From Patescibacteria group bacterium (GTDB lineage: Bacteria; Patescibacteriota; WWE3; UBA101185; UBA10185), in contig JAKLGS010000003.1 of the NCBI GenBank assembly GCA_022710505.1, positions 1 through 28,999 of the forward strand: a stretch of DNA of 28,999 nucleotides, given 5' to 3'. This document shows, in pieces, positions 6,214 through 12,845 of the stretch (position 1 is the stretch's first letter; each line of letters begins with the position of its first letter). The notes under the pieces are model-generated. The model saw only the letters and a list, made by a program, of their open reading frames with translations. It made no database searches and had not been told where the DNA came from. The position numbers and the translations under genes were made by a program.

Positions 6214-7060
6214 ACTTATTTTTCTCAGTGGGATGCCCGCATCAGGAAAATCGATGTATGCTGTCGAGCTATTAAAAAACAATCCTGGACAATATGTCAG
6301 AGTGAATAAGGATGACTTGAGAGCGACTTTTCATGCTGGGCGTTGGAGCAAATCTAATGAGAAGTTCATCAACAAACTAGAAGAACACATCATCAGAGAA
6401 GCTCTGGTTAACAAACTTAATGTGGTCTGGGATAACGTTCATTTAGCACCTAAGCATCTTGAGAGGGCAAATAAATTAGTCAGAGAGACGGGAGCGGTAT
6501 TAGAAAGAAAATTCTTTGATGTTCCGCTTGCGGAGTGCCTTAGACGTGATGCTTTGAGACCAAATCCAGTGGGTTCACGTGTCATTATGGACACTTACAA
6601 CAAATATTTAAAACCTACCCCAACTATTCCCGTTTATGACGAAAGTCTGCCAAATGCTTTTATATTCGATATTGATGGAACTTTAGCCCTAATGAGCGGA
6701 AGAAACGCTTTTGAGTGGAGTAAAGTTGAGAGTGATGTTCCCAATATTCCTGTAATTAATGTTCTCAAATCCTTATATGCCAGTGGATACACGATTATTA
6801 TTGTTAGTGGGAGAGATGGCATCTGTCGAGAAGAGACAGAGAATTGGCTGGCGAGTTATGAAATCCCTTACCATTATTTCTTTATGAGAGAAAAGGGAAA
6901 CTGTGAAAAAGATACGATAATCAAAAAACGCATTTATGACGAGAATATCAAAGGTAAATTTTCTATCTACGGAGTATTTGATGATAGACCATGTGTGATA
7001 AAAATGTGGAAAGAATTAGGATTTTTTGTATTTGACTGTGGTGATGGTATAGATTTCTAG
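6203..7060 (+). CDS. Polynucleotide 5'-kinase / 3'-phosphatase, T4 Pnkp type
   Basis: The 285-residue protein has the T4 Pnkp domain order. The N-terminal P-loop kinase carries GMPASGKS (10-17), VNKDDLR (34-40) and VWDNVH (75-80). The C-terminal HAD phosphatase carries FDIDGTL (155-161, nucleophile Asp156 and Asp158), SGRDG (202-206) and FDDRP (259-263). All key residues are present, so both activities are expected: it converts 2',3'-cyclic phosphate and 5'-OH ends into ligatable ends for the ligase next door. A strong site AAGGAGG precedes the ATG, and the gene overlaps the ligase. The stop TAG at 7058-7060 is followed immediately by the -35 box of the next promoter. Length is close to T4 Pnkp (301). 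Confidence 0.95.
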   Translation: MKPKLIFLSGMPASGKSMYAVELLKNNPGQYVRVNKDDLRATFHAGRWSKSNEKFINKLEEHIIREALVNKLNVVWDNVHLAPKHLERANKLVRETGAVLERKFFDVPLAECLRRDALRPNPVGSRVIMDTYNKYLKPTPTIPVYDESLPNAFIFDIDGTLALMSGRNAFEWSKVESDVPNIPVINVLKSLYASGYTIIIVSGRDGICREETENWLASYEIPYHYFFMREKGNCEKDTIIKKRIYDENIKGKFSIYGVFDDRPCVIKMWKELGFFVFDCGDGIDF

Positions 7061-7089
7061 TTGACAGCTGGTGATAAATATGTTACAGT
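7061..7089 (+). promoter_or_regulatory. Phage promoter ahead of the 7116 gene group
   Basis: A perfect -35 box TTGACA (7061-7066), 17-base spacer, extended -10 TGTTACAGT (7081-7089). Bases 7072-7094 repeat 3924-3946 exactly. The start point should be near 7096, giving about 20 bases of A+T-rich leader before the ATG at 7116 with no clear Shine-Dalgarno sequence. Confidence 0.82.
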
Positions 7090-7115
7090 TTAGATAGTTA
7101 ATAAATTAAAATAAA

Positions 7116-7523
7116 ATGAAACTTGATTACAAAAAAATGGTTAACGACATTGGAAAATTAGTTTGGACTGATTTTGTTGCCGACATGGAGTGTAAATTAA
7201 GATTACACGAAAAGCCAGGTATCTTTACCCAAAAAGAAGCTCAGAAAATGTCTTTTATACTAAGCGAGATTTATTCTATTTCTCATTGTCTCTGGTGCAG
7301 TGCTTGTGGTGGTAAATATAAAGTAGCTAAGAGTATACAAGCTGAACCTGACAAAAGTAAAAAAAGTATACAAGACAAGATAAGGTCAATAATACACGAA
7401 AACTTAATTCACGCTAATTTTTTTGCTTTACCATTACCAGAAGATAATTATCGTGGTTGTTTAGGTCATAAACAAGTTAACGAAATCCTGCAAAACGACA
7501 TCGACAGGTTAAAGAGATTGTGA
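7116..7523 (+). CDS. Hypothetical protein, 135 residues
   Basis: I do not recognise this protein. It appears soluble and helical with a central CLWCSACGG segment that could bind zinc together with a later Cys-His (GCLGH). It is the first gene behind promoter 7061 and its stop overlaps a possible GTG start of the adenine methylase. It may therefore be an early protein working with DNA modification, but nothing in the sequence proves that. Confidence 0.6.
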   Translation: MKLDYKKMVNDIGKLVWTDFVADMECKLRLHEKPGIFTQKEAQKMSFILSEIYSISHCLWCSACGGKYKVAKSIQAEPDKSKKSIQDKIRSIIHENLIHANFFALPLPEDNYRGCLGHKQVNEILQNDIDRLKRL

Positions 7524-7537
7524 AGATAAACAAAAAT

Positions 7538-8650
7538 ATGAAAAATAACCTTCAATTATTTGACAACGTACCAGTTAATATAAAAACTCAAGGCATAAAG
7601 TATGCTGGGTCAAAATTAAAGATAATTCCATACATTACAGAAGCTATTAAGGATTTGCCAATTAAAACTGTACTAGATGGCTTTAGTGGTACGACAAGGG
7701 TTAGTCAAGCATTCGCACAAATGGGACTAAACGTAACTTCTAGTGATATTTCCTATTGGTCAGAGACTTTTGCTAAGTGTTACCTATTGCACGATAAAGA
7801 TAAAAAATACTACCAAACAATAATTGACGAATTGAATGCTGTTAAAGGCTATGATGGTTGGTTTACAGAGCATTATGGCGGTGATGAAGAAATGACAATG
7901 AAAATGCCATTCCAAAGAAAAAATACTAGAAAATTAGACGCAATCAGAGACAAGATTGAGGAAATGAACCTAAATGACATAGATAAGTCTGTTGCACTTG
8001 CGAGTTTAATCTTAGGACTGGATGCAGTTGACAGCACCCTAGGTCATTTTGTTTCATACTTGTCAAAATGGTCAAGTCGCTCATACAACGATTTAGTGTT
8101 AAAAGTACCTCAACTTGTAAAAACTAATGGGGTCCACAATGTGATTAGAGATGATATTTTCAACGTTGTAAATAAAGATGCAGTATATGATTTAGCATAT
8201 TTTGACCCACCATATGGTTCGAATAATGAAAAAATGCCACCAAGTAGAGTGAGGTACGCTTCTTATTATCACATTTGGACATCGATTATTAGAAATGATA
8301 AGCCAAAACTGTTCGGCAAGGTTAATAGAAGAGAAGACACAAGAGACCTAGTTGCTGGGTCAATTTTTGAAGAGTTTCGAAAAAGCAAAAATGGCAATTT
8401 TATTGCTATGGAAGCTATTAAAAAGCTCATTCAGGAAACTAAAGCCAAACACATACTACTCTCATATAGCTCAGGCGGTCGTGCAACTAAACAAGAGCTT
8501 GTTCAGATACTTACTGAGACTGGTGAGGTCAAAAAAATAGTTGAGATTGATTACAAAAAAAATGTGATGGCTACAATGAGGTGGACAAACGAATGGCTTA
8601 ATTCAGATGAACCAAACAAAGAGTATTTATTTCTTATGAGCAAACGATAA
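7538..8650 (+). CDS. DNA adenine methyltransferase, D12 class
   Basis: The protein shows the D12 class order: GIKYAGSKLKIIPYI near the N-terminus (AdoMet pocket), LDGFSGTTRVSQAF (motif I), and AYFDPPYGSN (motif IV with the DPPY catalytic tetrad). It should methylate adenine N6 in a short target. Read from ATG 7538 it has 370 residues. A GTG at 7520 would add six residues and overlap the previous stop, and cannot be excluded since neither has a good ribosome binding site. It is longer than Dam-type enzymes (about 270), with an insert between motifs I and IV that probably carries target recognition. No matching restriction gene is present, so it probably shields phage DNA from host restriction or marks it. 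Confidence 0.92.
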   Translation: MKNNLQLFDNVPVNIKTQGIKYAGSKLKIIPYITEAIKDLPIKTVLDGFSGTTRVSQAFAQMGLNVTSSDISYWSETFAKCYLLHDKDKKYYQTIIDELNAVKGYDGWFTEHYGGDEEMTMKMPFQRKNTRKLDAIRDKIEEMNLNDIDKSVALASLILGLDAVDSTLGHFVSYLSKWSSRSYNDLVLKVPQLVKTNGVHNVIRDDIFNVVNKDAVYDLAYFDPPYGSNNEKMPPSRVRYASYYHIWTSIIRNDKPKLFGKVNRREDTRDLVAGSIFEEFRKSKNGNFIAMEAIKKLIQETKAKHILLSYSSGGRATKQELVQILTETGEVKKIVEIDYKKNVMATMRWTNEWLNSDEPNKEYLFLMSKR

Positions 8651-8657
8651 TAACCAT

Positions 8658-8867
8658 ATGAAAAAAGCCGTAATTATTGCACGAGTATCAACAGAGGAGC
8701 AAAAAGAGGCTGGTAACTCATTACCCGCTCAAGTAGCCCGTCTTGAAAACTACTGCGAAAGAAAAGGCTTTGAAGTTATCAAAAAATTCAGTTTTGACGA
8801 GAGTGCCTATAAAAACAACCGAGAAGAATTTGACCATTTAAGAAATTTAATGTTATTAAAAAAATGA
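8658..8867 (+). pseudogene. N-terminal fragment of a serine recombinase (resolvase)
   Basis: The 69 residues match the very start of the resolvase catalytic domain: KKAVIIARVSTEEQ with the nucleophile Ser11 and Arg9, SLPAQVARLENYCERKGFEV, then FDESAYKNNREEFDHL. A working catalytic domain needs about 140 residues and a DNA-binding part, so this is a truncation. The stop follows an A7 run and overlaps the ATG of the next gene. A -1 slip on A AAA AAA (8858-8864) would fuse it to the zinc-ribbon protein downstream. It is most likely a relic of a large serine integrase or transposase; a retained partner or decoy role is possible. Confidence 0.8.
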
Positions 8868-9214
8868 AATGTCCATATTGTAATAAACCAGCATTGTGGA
8901 CGGAGAACAAAGCAATTTACGGTAAAAATTACGGTAAATCTTATATGTGTTACTACTGTAAAGATTGCAACGCCTACGTGGGATGTCACAACAATACCGA
9001 GAAACCTTTGGGAACTATGGCAAATAAGGAATTAAGAGATTGGAGGATTAAAGCCCACAATTCTTTTGATAGTCTTTGGAAGACAGGATTTGTTACTAGA
9101 AACGAAGCTTATAAAATCTTAGAAAATGAGTTTGGAAAAGAAATCCATATTGGAGAATCAGACATAGAAACTTGTAAAAGAATTATTTATAAATTAAAAA
9201 AGAAAAATGGTTGA
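8864..9214 (+). CDS. Zinc-ribbon phage protein, DUF3268 type
   Basis: The 116-residue protein follows the pattern of the DUF3268 zinc-finger family: CPYCNKPALWTENKAIYG, then YYCKDCNAYVGCHNNTEKPL, then GTMANKELRDWRIKAHNSFD, and a helical tail with RNEAYKILENEFG. Two CxxC pairs plus a His indicate a zinc ribbon, suggesting nucleic acid or protein binding. The family is frequent in phages but its biochemical role is not established. It overlaps both neighbours by a few bases in a compact run of small zinc-binding genes. Confidence 0.85.
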   Translation: MKCPYCNKPALWTENKAIYGKNYGKSYMCYYCKDCNAYVGCHNNTEKPLGTMANKELRDWRIKAHNSFDSLWKTGFVTRNEAYKILENEFGKEIHIGESDIETCKRIIYKLKKKNG

Positions 9215-9455
9215 CTGGAACAAGAAATTAGAACCGTGGCAGATTGATAAAAAGGCTCAAAAGGCTGACTCTGAAAGATTTCATGATTTTGTAGAGAAAT
9301 TTAACAAAATGGTAAAAGCAGACCCAAACTGGATGTTCAAATGCCCTCGCTGTAAAAAGATGATGGTTCACCCTATAGATAAAAAAACTGGTAAAAAAGA
9401 TAAATATGCTTATTATTGCCCATGTAATCCAAAGGTTGGACTCTTTGTCGCATGA
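9207..9455 (+). CDS. Small zinc-ribbon protein
   Basis: This 82-residue protein has a helical N-terminal half and a C-terminal zinc ribbon: FKCPRCKKMMVHP, a Lys-rich turn, then YYCPCNPKVG. It overlaps the DUF3268 gene and its stop overlaps the next ATG. The specific family is not recognised. Binding to DNA, RNA or polymerase would be typical for such small ribbons. Confidence 0.7.
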   Translation: MVDWNKKLEPWQIDKKAQKADSERFHDFVEKFNKMVKADPNWMFKCPRCKKMMVHPIDKKTGKKDKYAYYCPCNPKVGLFVA

Positions 9456-9748
9456 AAAAAATAAACCCTAAAATTTTAACTTATTGGATAGGAAAAATTG
9501 GATACCAAATTATAGATGAGATAATTAGCCCCATGTGCGGTATTGATGGAGTAATCGCTGAATTATATTTAGTAGACATCGGTATTTATACTATGGATGA
9601 CAAACTAACAGCTAAAATCGCTACTAAAATAGTTAAACGATATAAGCTAGATAAAATATATGCTGAGCTAATCCAAGATTGGAACTTAGCTCAAATAGTG
9701 TTACTTATTTTAGAGGAGGGAGAGTATGGATACGTTGAAGCTAATTAA
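9452..9748 (+). CDS. Hypothetical protein, 98 residues
   Basis: The protein is not recognised. It is helical with moderately hydrophobic segments (AELYLVDIGIYTM, AQIVLLILEEGEYGY) but no clear membrane helix. It is coupled to the upstream zinc-ribbon gene (ATGA overlap). It contains within its 3' end the strong ribosome binding site GAGGAGG and the start of the next small gene, so the two overlap by 23 bases. Confidence 0.6.
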   Translation: MKKINPKILTYWIGKIGYQIIDEIISPMCGIDGVIAELYLVDIGIYTMDDKLTAKIATKIVKRYKLDKIYAELIQDWNLAQIVLLILEEGEYGYVEAN

Positions 9749-9878
9749 TCAATTCAGTCGTGAAAAATCTTTTGTTACCAGAGGATTGCCTCTTACTAAG
9801 AAACTGTGGAGAGATGGGTATAATAAAGCAATCCAAGATATGATAATTTGGCTGGAGGGACACAATGACGATAAATGA
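9726..9878 (+). CDS. Small protein, 50 residues
   Basis: An ATG at 9726 lies six bases after GAGGAGG and opens a 50-residue frame beginning MDTLKLINQFSREKSFVTRG and ending in EGHNDDK. It overlaps the gene before (to 9748) and the gene after (from 9865), and its end carries the GGAGGG site of the latter. The excellent ribosome binding site and the chain of overlaps support expression. The basic helical product is not recognised. Confidence 0.6.
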   Translation: MDTLKLINQFSREKSFVTRGLPLTKKLWRDGYNKAIQDMIIWLEGHNDDK

Positions 9879-10197
9879 TTTAATCAAAGAGGTTGAGTCT
9901 TTAGACGAGTGGGATGTTCAAAAACATTTTGACAAAGATTACGACGGAGGTTGCCCTTGTTTTTGGTCTAGAAGAAAAGTGGATGGTAGGATGATAGAAA
10001 TTCATGGACACTGCTGGAGGACGACTGGCGATGGTATTCGTGGCTCGTGCAATTGTGCCTATAATGGACTTCATGTGACAGGGAAATTACCTCGTAAAGA
10101 TTTGATGAAAATCGCTAGAGCTTTCAAAAAGAAGCTAGACAAACAAGAATGGTATTCTCCTTACGATTTAGTTGTTAAATCTACCCTAAAAAGGTAA
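9865..10197 (+). CDS. Cys/His-rich hypothetical protein
   Basis: The 110-residue protein has a helical start (INDLIKEVESLDEWDVQKHF), then a Cys/His cluster (GGCPCFW, IEIHGHCW and SCNCAYNG) that could hold a metal, then a basic helix. It is preceded by GGAGGG at good spacing. The family is not recognised. Context, a run of small zinc proteins before a nuclease and a ParB-like gene, suggests DNA or RNA transactions. Confidence 0.65.
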   Translation: MTINDLIKEVESLDEWDVQKHFDKDYDGGCPCFWSRRKVDGRMIEIHGHCWRTTGDGIRGSCNCAYNGLHVTGKLPRKDLMKIARAFKKKLDKQEWYSPYDLVVKSTLKR

Positions 10198-10205
10198 AAT
10201 AGATT

Positions 10206-10517
10206 ATGAAAGATGAATATGGAGTAAATATATCAGAACTTTTATCAGAAGTTGAAAATGGAATGTGGGAAAGAGATTTTATGGAACTAGGTTCGGTTGG
10301 TTATACCGAAAAAGGATTTAGAGCTGGAATCAAAATATTTATGAGTGTATTGATGGACAAGATGTGGGACTTACAAGAAAGAAGTAAACTCACCATGGAA
10401 GAGAGAAATAAATTAGCATTGAGTGCTGGCAAAGATATTCGCAAGTTAGTATTAAAATACACGGGTATTGATACCCATGACCTTTACAAAGATGAAATGG
10501 ATAAAGAAAAAAAATGA
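10206..10517 (+). CDS. Hypothetical protein, 103 residues
   Basis: The protein is not recognised. It is acidic and helical, with a hydrophobic patch (GFRAGIKIFMSVLMDKMW) in the middle and a charged C-terminus. It starts eight bases after the previous stop, and its end overlaps the start region of the next gene. No catalytic or metal motif is visible. Confidence 0.6.
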   Translation: MKDEYGVNISELLSEVENGMWERDFMELGSVGYTEKGFRAGIKIFMSVLMDKMWDLQERSKLTMEERNKLALSAGKDIRKLVLKYTGIDTHDLYKDEMDKEKK

Positions 10518-10707
10518 TTGGTATTTCAAACCGATGGATATTGATATTGGTTATTTTTGTGCTTTACTTGTCGAGAATACGATAGACAAATTAATTTACC
10601 GTTGGGCATGTACCAAATATCTTAATCGTGTCAGCGCTAAACAGATGGAGAAAATGGAAGCAGATATCAAACAAGCTATTTTAGAAATCCCCAAACTAGT
10701 AAAATGA
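10492..10707 (+). CDS. Hypothetical protein, about 71 residues
   Basis: The open frame could start at ATG 10468, 10492 or 10534; I use 10492, which limits the overlap with the upstream gene to 26 bases, but no start has a good ribosome binding site. The product is helical with aromatic residues (NTIDKLIYRWACTKYLNRVS). Its stop overlaps the nuclease ATG at 10704. No family is recognised. Confidence 0.5.
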   Translation: MKWIKKKNDWYFKPMDIDIGYFCALLVENTIDKLIYRWACTKYLNRVSAKQMEKMEADIKQAILEIPKLVK

Positions 10708-11297
10708 ACTACAAATTCAGGGCGTCGTTTTCAATCCTCGATAAATGGTCACGTGGCTATCGCCTTGATGCTTTGATGATGTATTTCAAATTAGGGACTC
10801 AGATTACCTCTCCGCAAGCGGAGTACGGTCGAGAGATGCATGAGGAGTGGAGAGCTTATGTCGAAGAACACAAGCATCTTCCAGATATATTTGGCGGGAA
10901 AGAAGTCAAAAATCCTGTTTTAGAAGAAAAACGAGTTATCCAACTAGATGACTGGCTAGAGTTTGTTTTTATTCCAGATTTAATTCACGACATCAAAGGT
11001 GGCCAGCATCTTATTGATTACAAGACAGGTCGCACTCCGATTGATTATCATATATCTACTTTTCAGTTGCCTATTTACGCCTACTGTGCCAATAGGTTAG
11101 GATTTAATATACGCAAAGCTAGTATTTATCAGTATGACCAATATAAGAAAAAAACTTATAAACAATCAATTGAGATTACTGAGGAAATTCTAAACAAAGC
11201 GTTTGAGTTCATGGTCAAAAATTCCTATACCATGCACCAATATTTAGTAAATAATAATCTATATGACCGATATTCAACACAAGATTCAGTACATTGA
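10704..11297 (+). CDS. PD-(D/E)XK nuclease, RecB/Cas4-like
   Basis: The 197-residue protein shows the RecB/Cas4-type nuclease order. FSILDKWSRGY is followed by EYGREMHEEWRAY (the His of the GxxxH motif), FVFIPDLIHDI (motif II Asp), HLIDYKTG (motif III D-x-K) and FQLPIYAYCA (the Q/Y motif). It therefore looks catalytically complete, and is expected to act as an exonuclease or single-strand nuclease in phage recombination or DNA degradation. The four-Cys iron-sulfur cluster of Cas4 is absent. Its 3' end overlaps the ParB-like gene by 35 bases in another frame, an unusually long overlap in this operon. Confidence 0.88.
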   Translation: MNYKFRASFSILDKWSRGYRLDALMMYFKLGTQITSPQAEYGREMHEEWRAYVEEHKHLPDIFGGKEVKNPVLEEKRVIQLDDWLEFVFIPDLIHDIKGGQHLIDYKTGRTPIDYHISTFQLPIYAYCANRLGFNIRKASIYQYDQYKKKTYKQSIEITEEILNKAFEFMVKNSYTMHQYLVNNNLYDRYSTQDSVH

Positions 11298-11772
11298 TAT
11301 AAATCGACTAATTCCCCATCCTCGTAATCCCAGAACTATTTCTCCCCAACAATTCAAGAAACTCTGTAAATCGGTAAATAATAACCCAGACTATTTTGAA
11401 GCTAGACCTATTATTTGCAATCAAGACATGATTATCGTTTGTGGAAATATGCGGTATAAAGCCGCCCTTGAATTAGGTTTAGAGGAAGTCCCAGTCTGTG
11501 TCGTTAAATTAACCAAAGACCAAGAAAGAGAATGGCTTATAAAAGATAATGTTGAATTTGGACGATTCGATACTGACATACTTTCCGCTGATTTTGATAT
11601 TTTAGAACTTAGGGACTATGGACTTTCAGATGCCGAGATGGGACTAAATATCGATATAGACTTTGGCAAGAAAAAACCATTTAGTGGAGATACAAAAGCA
11701 GATAAACTAGAGATGAATGAACTTGACCTAGATGTTACATGCCCCCATTGCGGGACGAAGTTCCGCCCATGA
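11263..11772 (+). CDS. ParB/Srx-fold N-terminal domain protein with C-terminal zinc knuckle
   Basis: The 169-residue protein begins with a ParB-like domain: IDINRLIPHPRNPRTISPQQ, then ARPIICN, then IIVCGNMRYKAALELGLEEV and VCVVKLTKDQER. This fold is common in phages and can act as a CTP-dependent clamp, a nuclease or a methylase partner. The C-terminus ends in CPHCGTKF, half of a zinc ribbon. No HTH or dimer domain of true chromosomal ParB is seen, so plasmid-type partitioning is unlikely. It overlaps the nuclease upstream by 35 bases and the next small zinc gene by ATGA. Confidence 0.85.
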   Translation: MTDIQHKIQYIDINRLIPHPRNPRTISPQQFKKLCKSVNNNPDYFEARPIICNQDMIIVCGNMRYKAALELGLEEVPVCVVKLTKDQEREWLIKDNVEFGRFDTDILSADFDILELRDYGLSDAEMGLNIDIDFGKKKPFSGDTKADKLEMNELDLDVTCPHCGTKFRP

Positions 11773-11897
11773 AATGCGTAAATTGTATCTACCATAGAGA
11801 GAGAATTAAACTTGACTCAGGTATAAAGATAAATCTCGACGATACGCATCCCTGTTTGAATTGCAATACCTACCTCTTAGAAGGTAAAATTAAGTAG
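11769..11897 (+). CDS. Small zinc-knuckle protein, 42 residues
   Basis: ATG 11769 overlaps the ParB-like stop (ATGA). The 42-residue frame has KCVNCIYHRER near the start and HPCLNCNTYLLEG near the end, giving two CxxC pairs that can bind one zinc. The stop TAG shares its G with a GTG start of the next small gene. The Cys spacing and the overlaps on both sides argue for a real gene. No family is recognised. Confidence 0.55.
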   Translation: MKCVNCIYHRERIKLDSGIKINLDDTHPCLNCNTYLLEGKIK

Positions 11898-12052
11898 TGG
11901 ACGACCATTTTATTAAATATTGGTACATTGTTTTGGCAATAGCACTGGCTATACTTTGGTATAGTCTTGGTGCTAGGATTAAGTATGAAAGAACAAATTT
12001 TTCAGACTATGTGGCGAAATTATATCAACCTGTTTCCACCCAAAGAACCTGA
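11897..12052 (+). CDS. Small single-pass membrane protein (GTG start)
   Basis: A GTG at 11897 overlaps the previous stop by one base (TAGTG) and opens a 51-residue frame. Residues 9-25 (WYIVLAIALAILWYSLG) form one hydrophobic helix flanked by charged residues. The second half overlaps the start of the following gene by 68 bases in another frame. The ribosome binding site is weak (AAGG about 12 bases upstream). The clear membrane helix supports it, but the alternative is a non-coding leader for the 11985 gene. Confidence 0.42.
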   Translation: MDDHFIKYWYIVLAIALAILWYSLGARIKYERTNFSDYVAKLYQPVSTQRT

Positions 12053-12425
12053 AAATTGGGAACTTAAAATAATCAAGTTAGAAAAGCAAAAGGCATTCGC
12101 ATTCAACAGGGTAGCAGAACATCAACTGGAGGGGCTAAAGCAGGCCCAATTTGGCCTATTCCATAAAATTAGTGATGCTCCTATTTTTTCTGGTATGAAA
12201 ACTCGTTTTACATGGACAAAACCTTTCGATTGCCTTTGGATAATTGGAAAATCATTTGTAGTTATTCTCTGGTATTACCCACATAAAATAAAATTAGTCC
12301 ACAAAATACCCTTAGAAGTATTTGAAAACCTCGTAAAAACTTGGAAACGAAAATCTATCCACATGGACGAATTATCTCAAATCGATGGTGTTGAAACTAT
12401 CGATTTTAGCGTTCTTCATCTGTGA
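11985..12425 (+). CDS. Hypothetical protein, weak resemblance to Holliday-junction resolvase-like nucleases
   Basis: From ATG 11985 (AGGAT eight bases upstream) this is a 146-residue protein; ATG 11967 would add six residues but lacks a site. The centre reads GLFHKISDAPIFSG, then TRFTWTKPFDCLWIIGKSFV and VVILWYYPHKIKLV. Its KPFDC strand followed by a hydrophobic strand resembles the PD-(D/E)XK core of RecU-like proteins. However, the expected E-x-K is replaced by hydrophobic residues, so catalysis is doubtful. It is the last rightward gene, and its end overlaps the leftward zinc gene by 20 bases. Confidence 0.6.
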   Translation: MKEQIFQTMWRNYINLFPPKEPENWELKIIKLEKQKAFAFNRVAEHQLEGLKQAQFGLFHKISDAPIFSGMKTRFTWTKPFDCLWIIGKSFVVILWYYPHKIKLVHKIPLEVFENLVKTWKRKSIHMDELSQIDGVETIDFSVLHL

Positions 12426-12570
12426 GTTCTCGTCTGAATGTTAGAATCTTAGTTCTAAATAAACCACACCTTGAACAAAATAAGGCACAAATTGCTTCCA
12501 CAATAGACTTGTCGGACTTGATAATATCAAATCCTAAAGCTCTGAATTTGTGTTTGCATTCTGGAATCAT
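12406..12570 (-). CDS. Small zinc-binding protein, last gene of the leftward arm
   Basis: This 54-residue frame begins at the ATG that overlaps the holin stop (ATGA) and starts MIPECKHKFRAL. It continues to AICALFCSRCGLFRTKI, giving a C-x-H ... C-x-x-C pattern common in tiny phage zinc proteins. The last 20 bases are antisense to the end of the rightward gene ending at 12425. Between 12441 and 12458 lies an inverted repeat, TTAGAA/TTCTAA. Function unknown; coupling to the holin is the best support. Confidence 0.6.
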   Translation of the reverse strand: MIPECKHKFRALGFDIIKSDKSIVEAICALFCSRCGLFRTKILTFRRELTDEER

Positions 12571-12845
12571 TTGTTGATTAATTTGGCTAGCTTACTGTCT
12601 CTGAAGTAGAGATTATAGACTGTTTGAGATGCGATAGCAGCAGTGGCGATTGAACTAAAGACAGCGTCAATATCTTTAAGAGATAATTTACCGCTAAAAT
12701 AAGAGCTGAGAGCCCCTACAACGACCGATACTAATAAAGAGATAGTATAACTGACCCATCTTTTATTTGGTGCGAATTTTCTAATAAAATCTACGACGAT
12801 TGGCATGAATGCGCCAATAATGGCTGAAAGTGTTTCTGTTGTCAT
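12567..12845 (-). CDS. Phage holin
   Basis: The 92-residue protein has hydrophobic helices at about residues 5-21 (SAIIGAFMPIVVDFI), 31-49 (WVSYTISLLVSVVVGALSS) and a third weaker one at 60-78, with a charged C-terminus ending KLAKLINK. Size, helices and position directly behind the endolysin (4-base overlap) are those of a holin, which forms membrane lesions that set the time of lysis. Its stop is coupled to the small zinc protein. Family class cannot be fixed by eye. Confidence 0.82.
   Translation of the reverse strand: MTTETLSAIIGAFMPIVVDFIRKFAPNKRWVSYTISLLVSVVVGALSSYFSGKLSLKDIDAVFSSIATAAIASQTVYNLYFRDSKLAKLINK

Noticed and set aside
8658..8867. Evidence for lysogeny from a serine recombinase
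   Set aside because: Only half of the catalytic domain is present and no attachment site or repressor is seen, so it does not support an active integration system.
11933..11965. Promoter-like TTGGCA with TATACT/TATAGT
   Set aside because: Spacers would be 11 or 21 bases, and the sequence is better explained as codons of a membrane helix.
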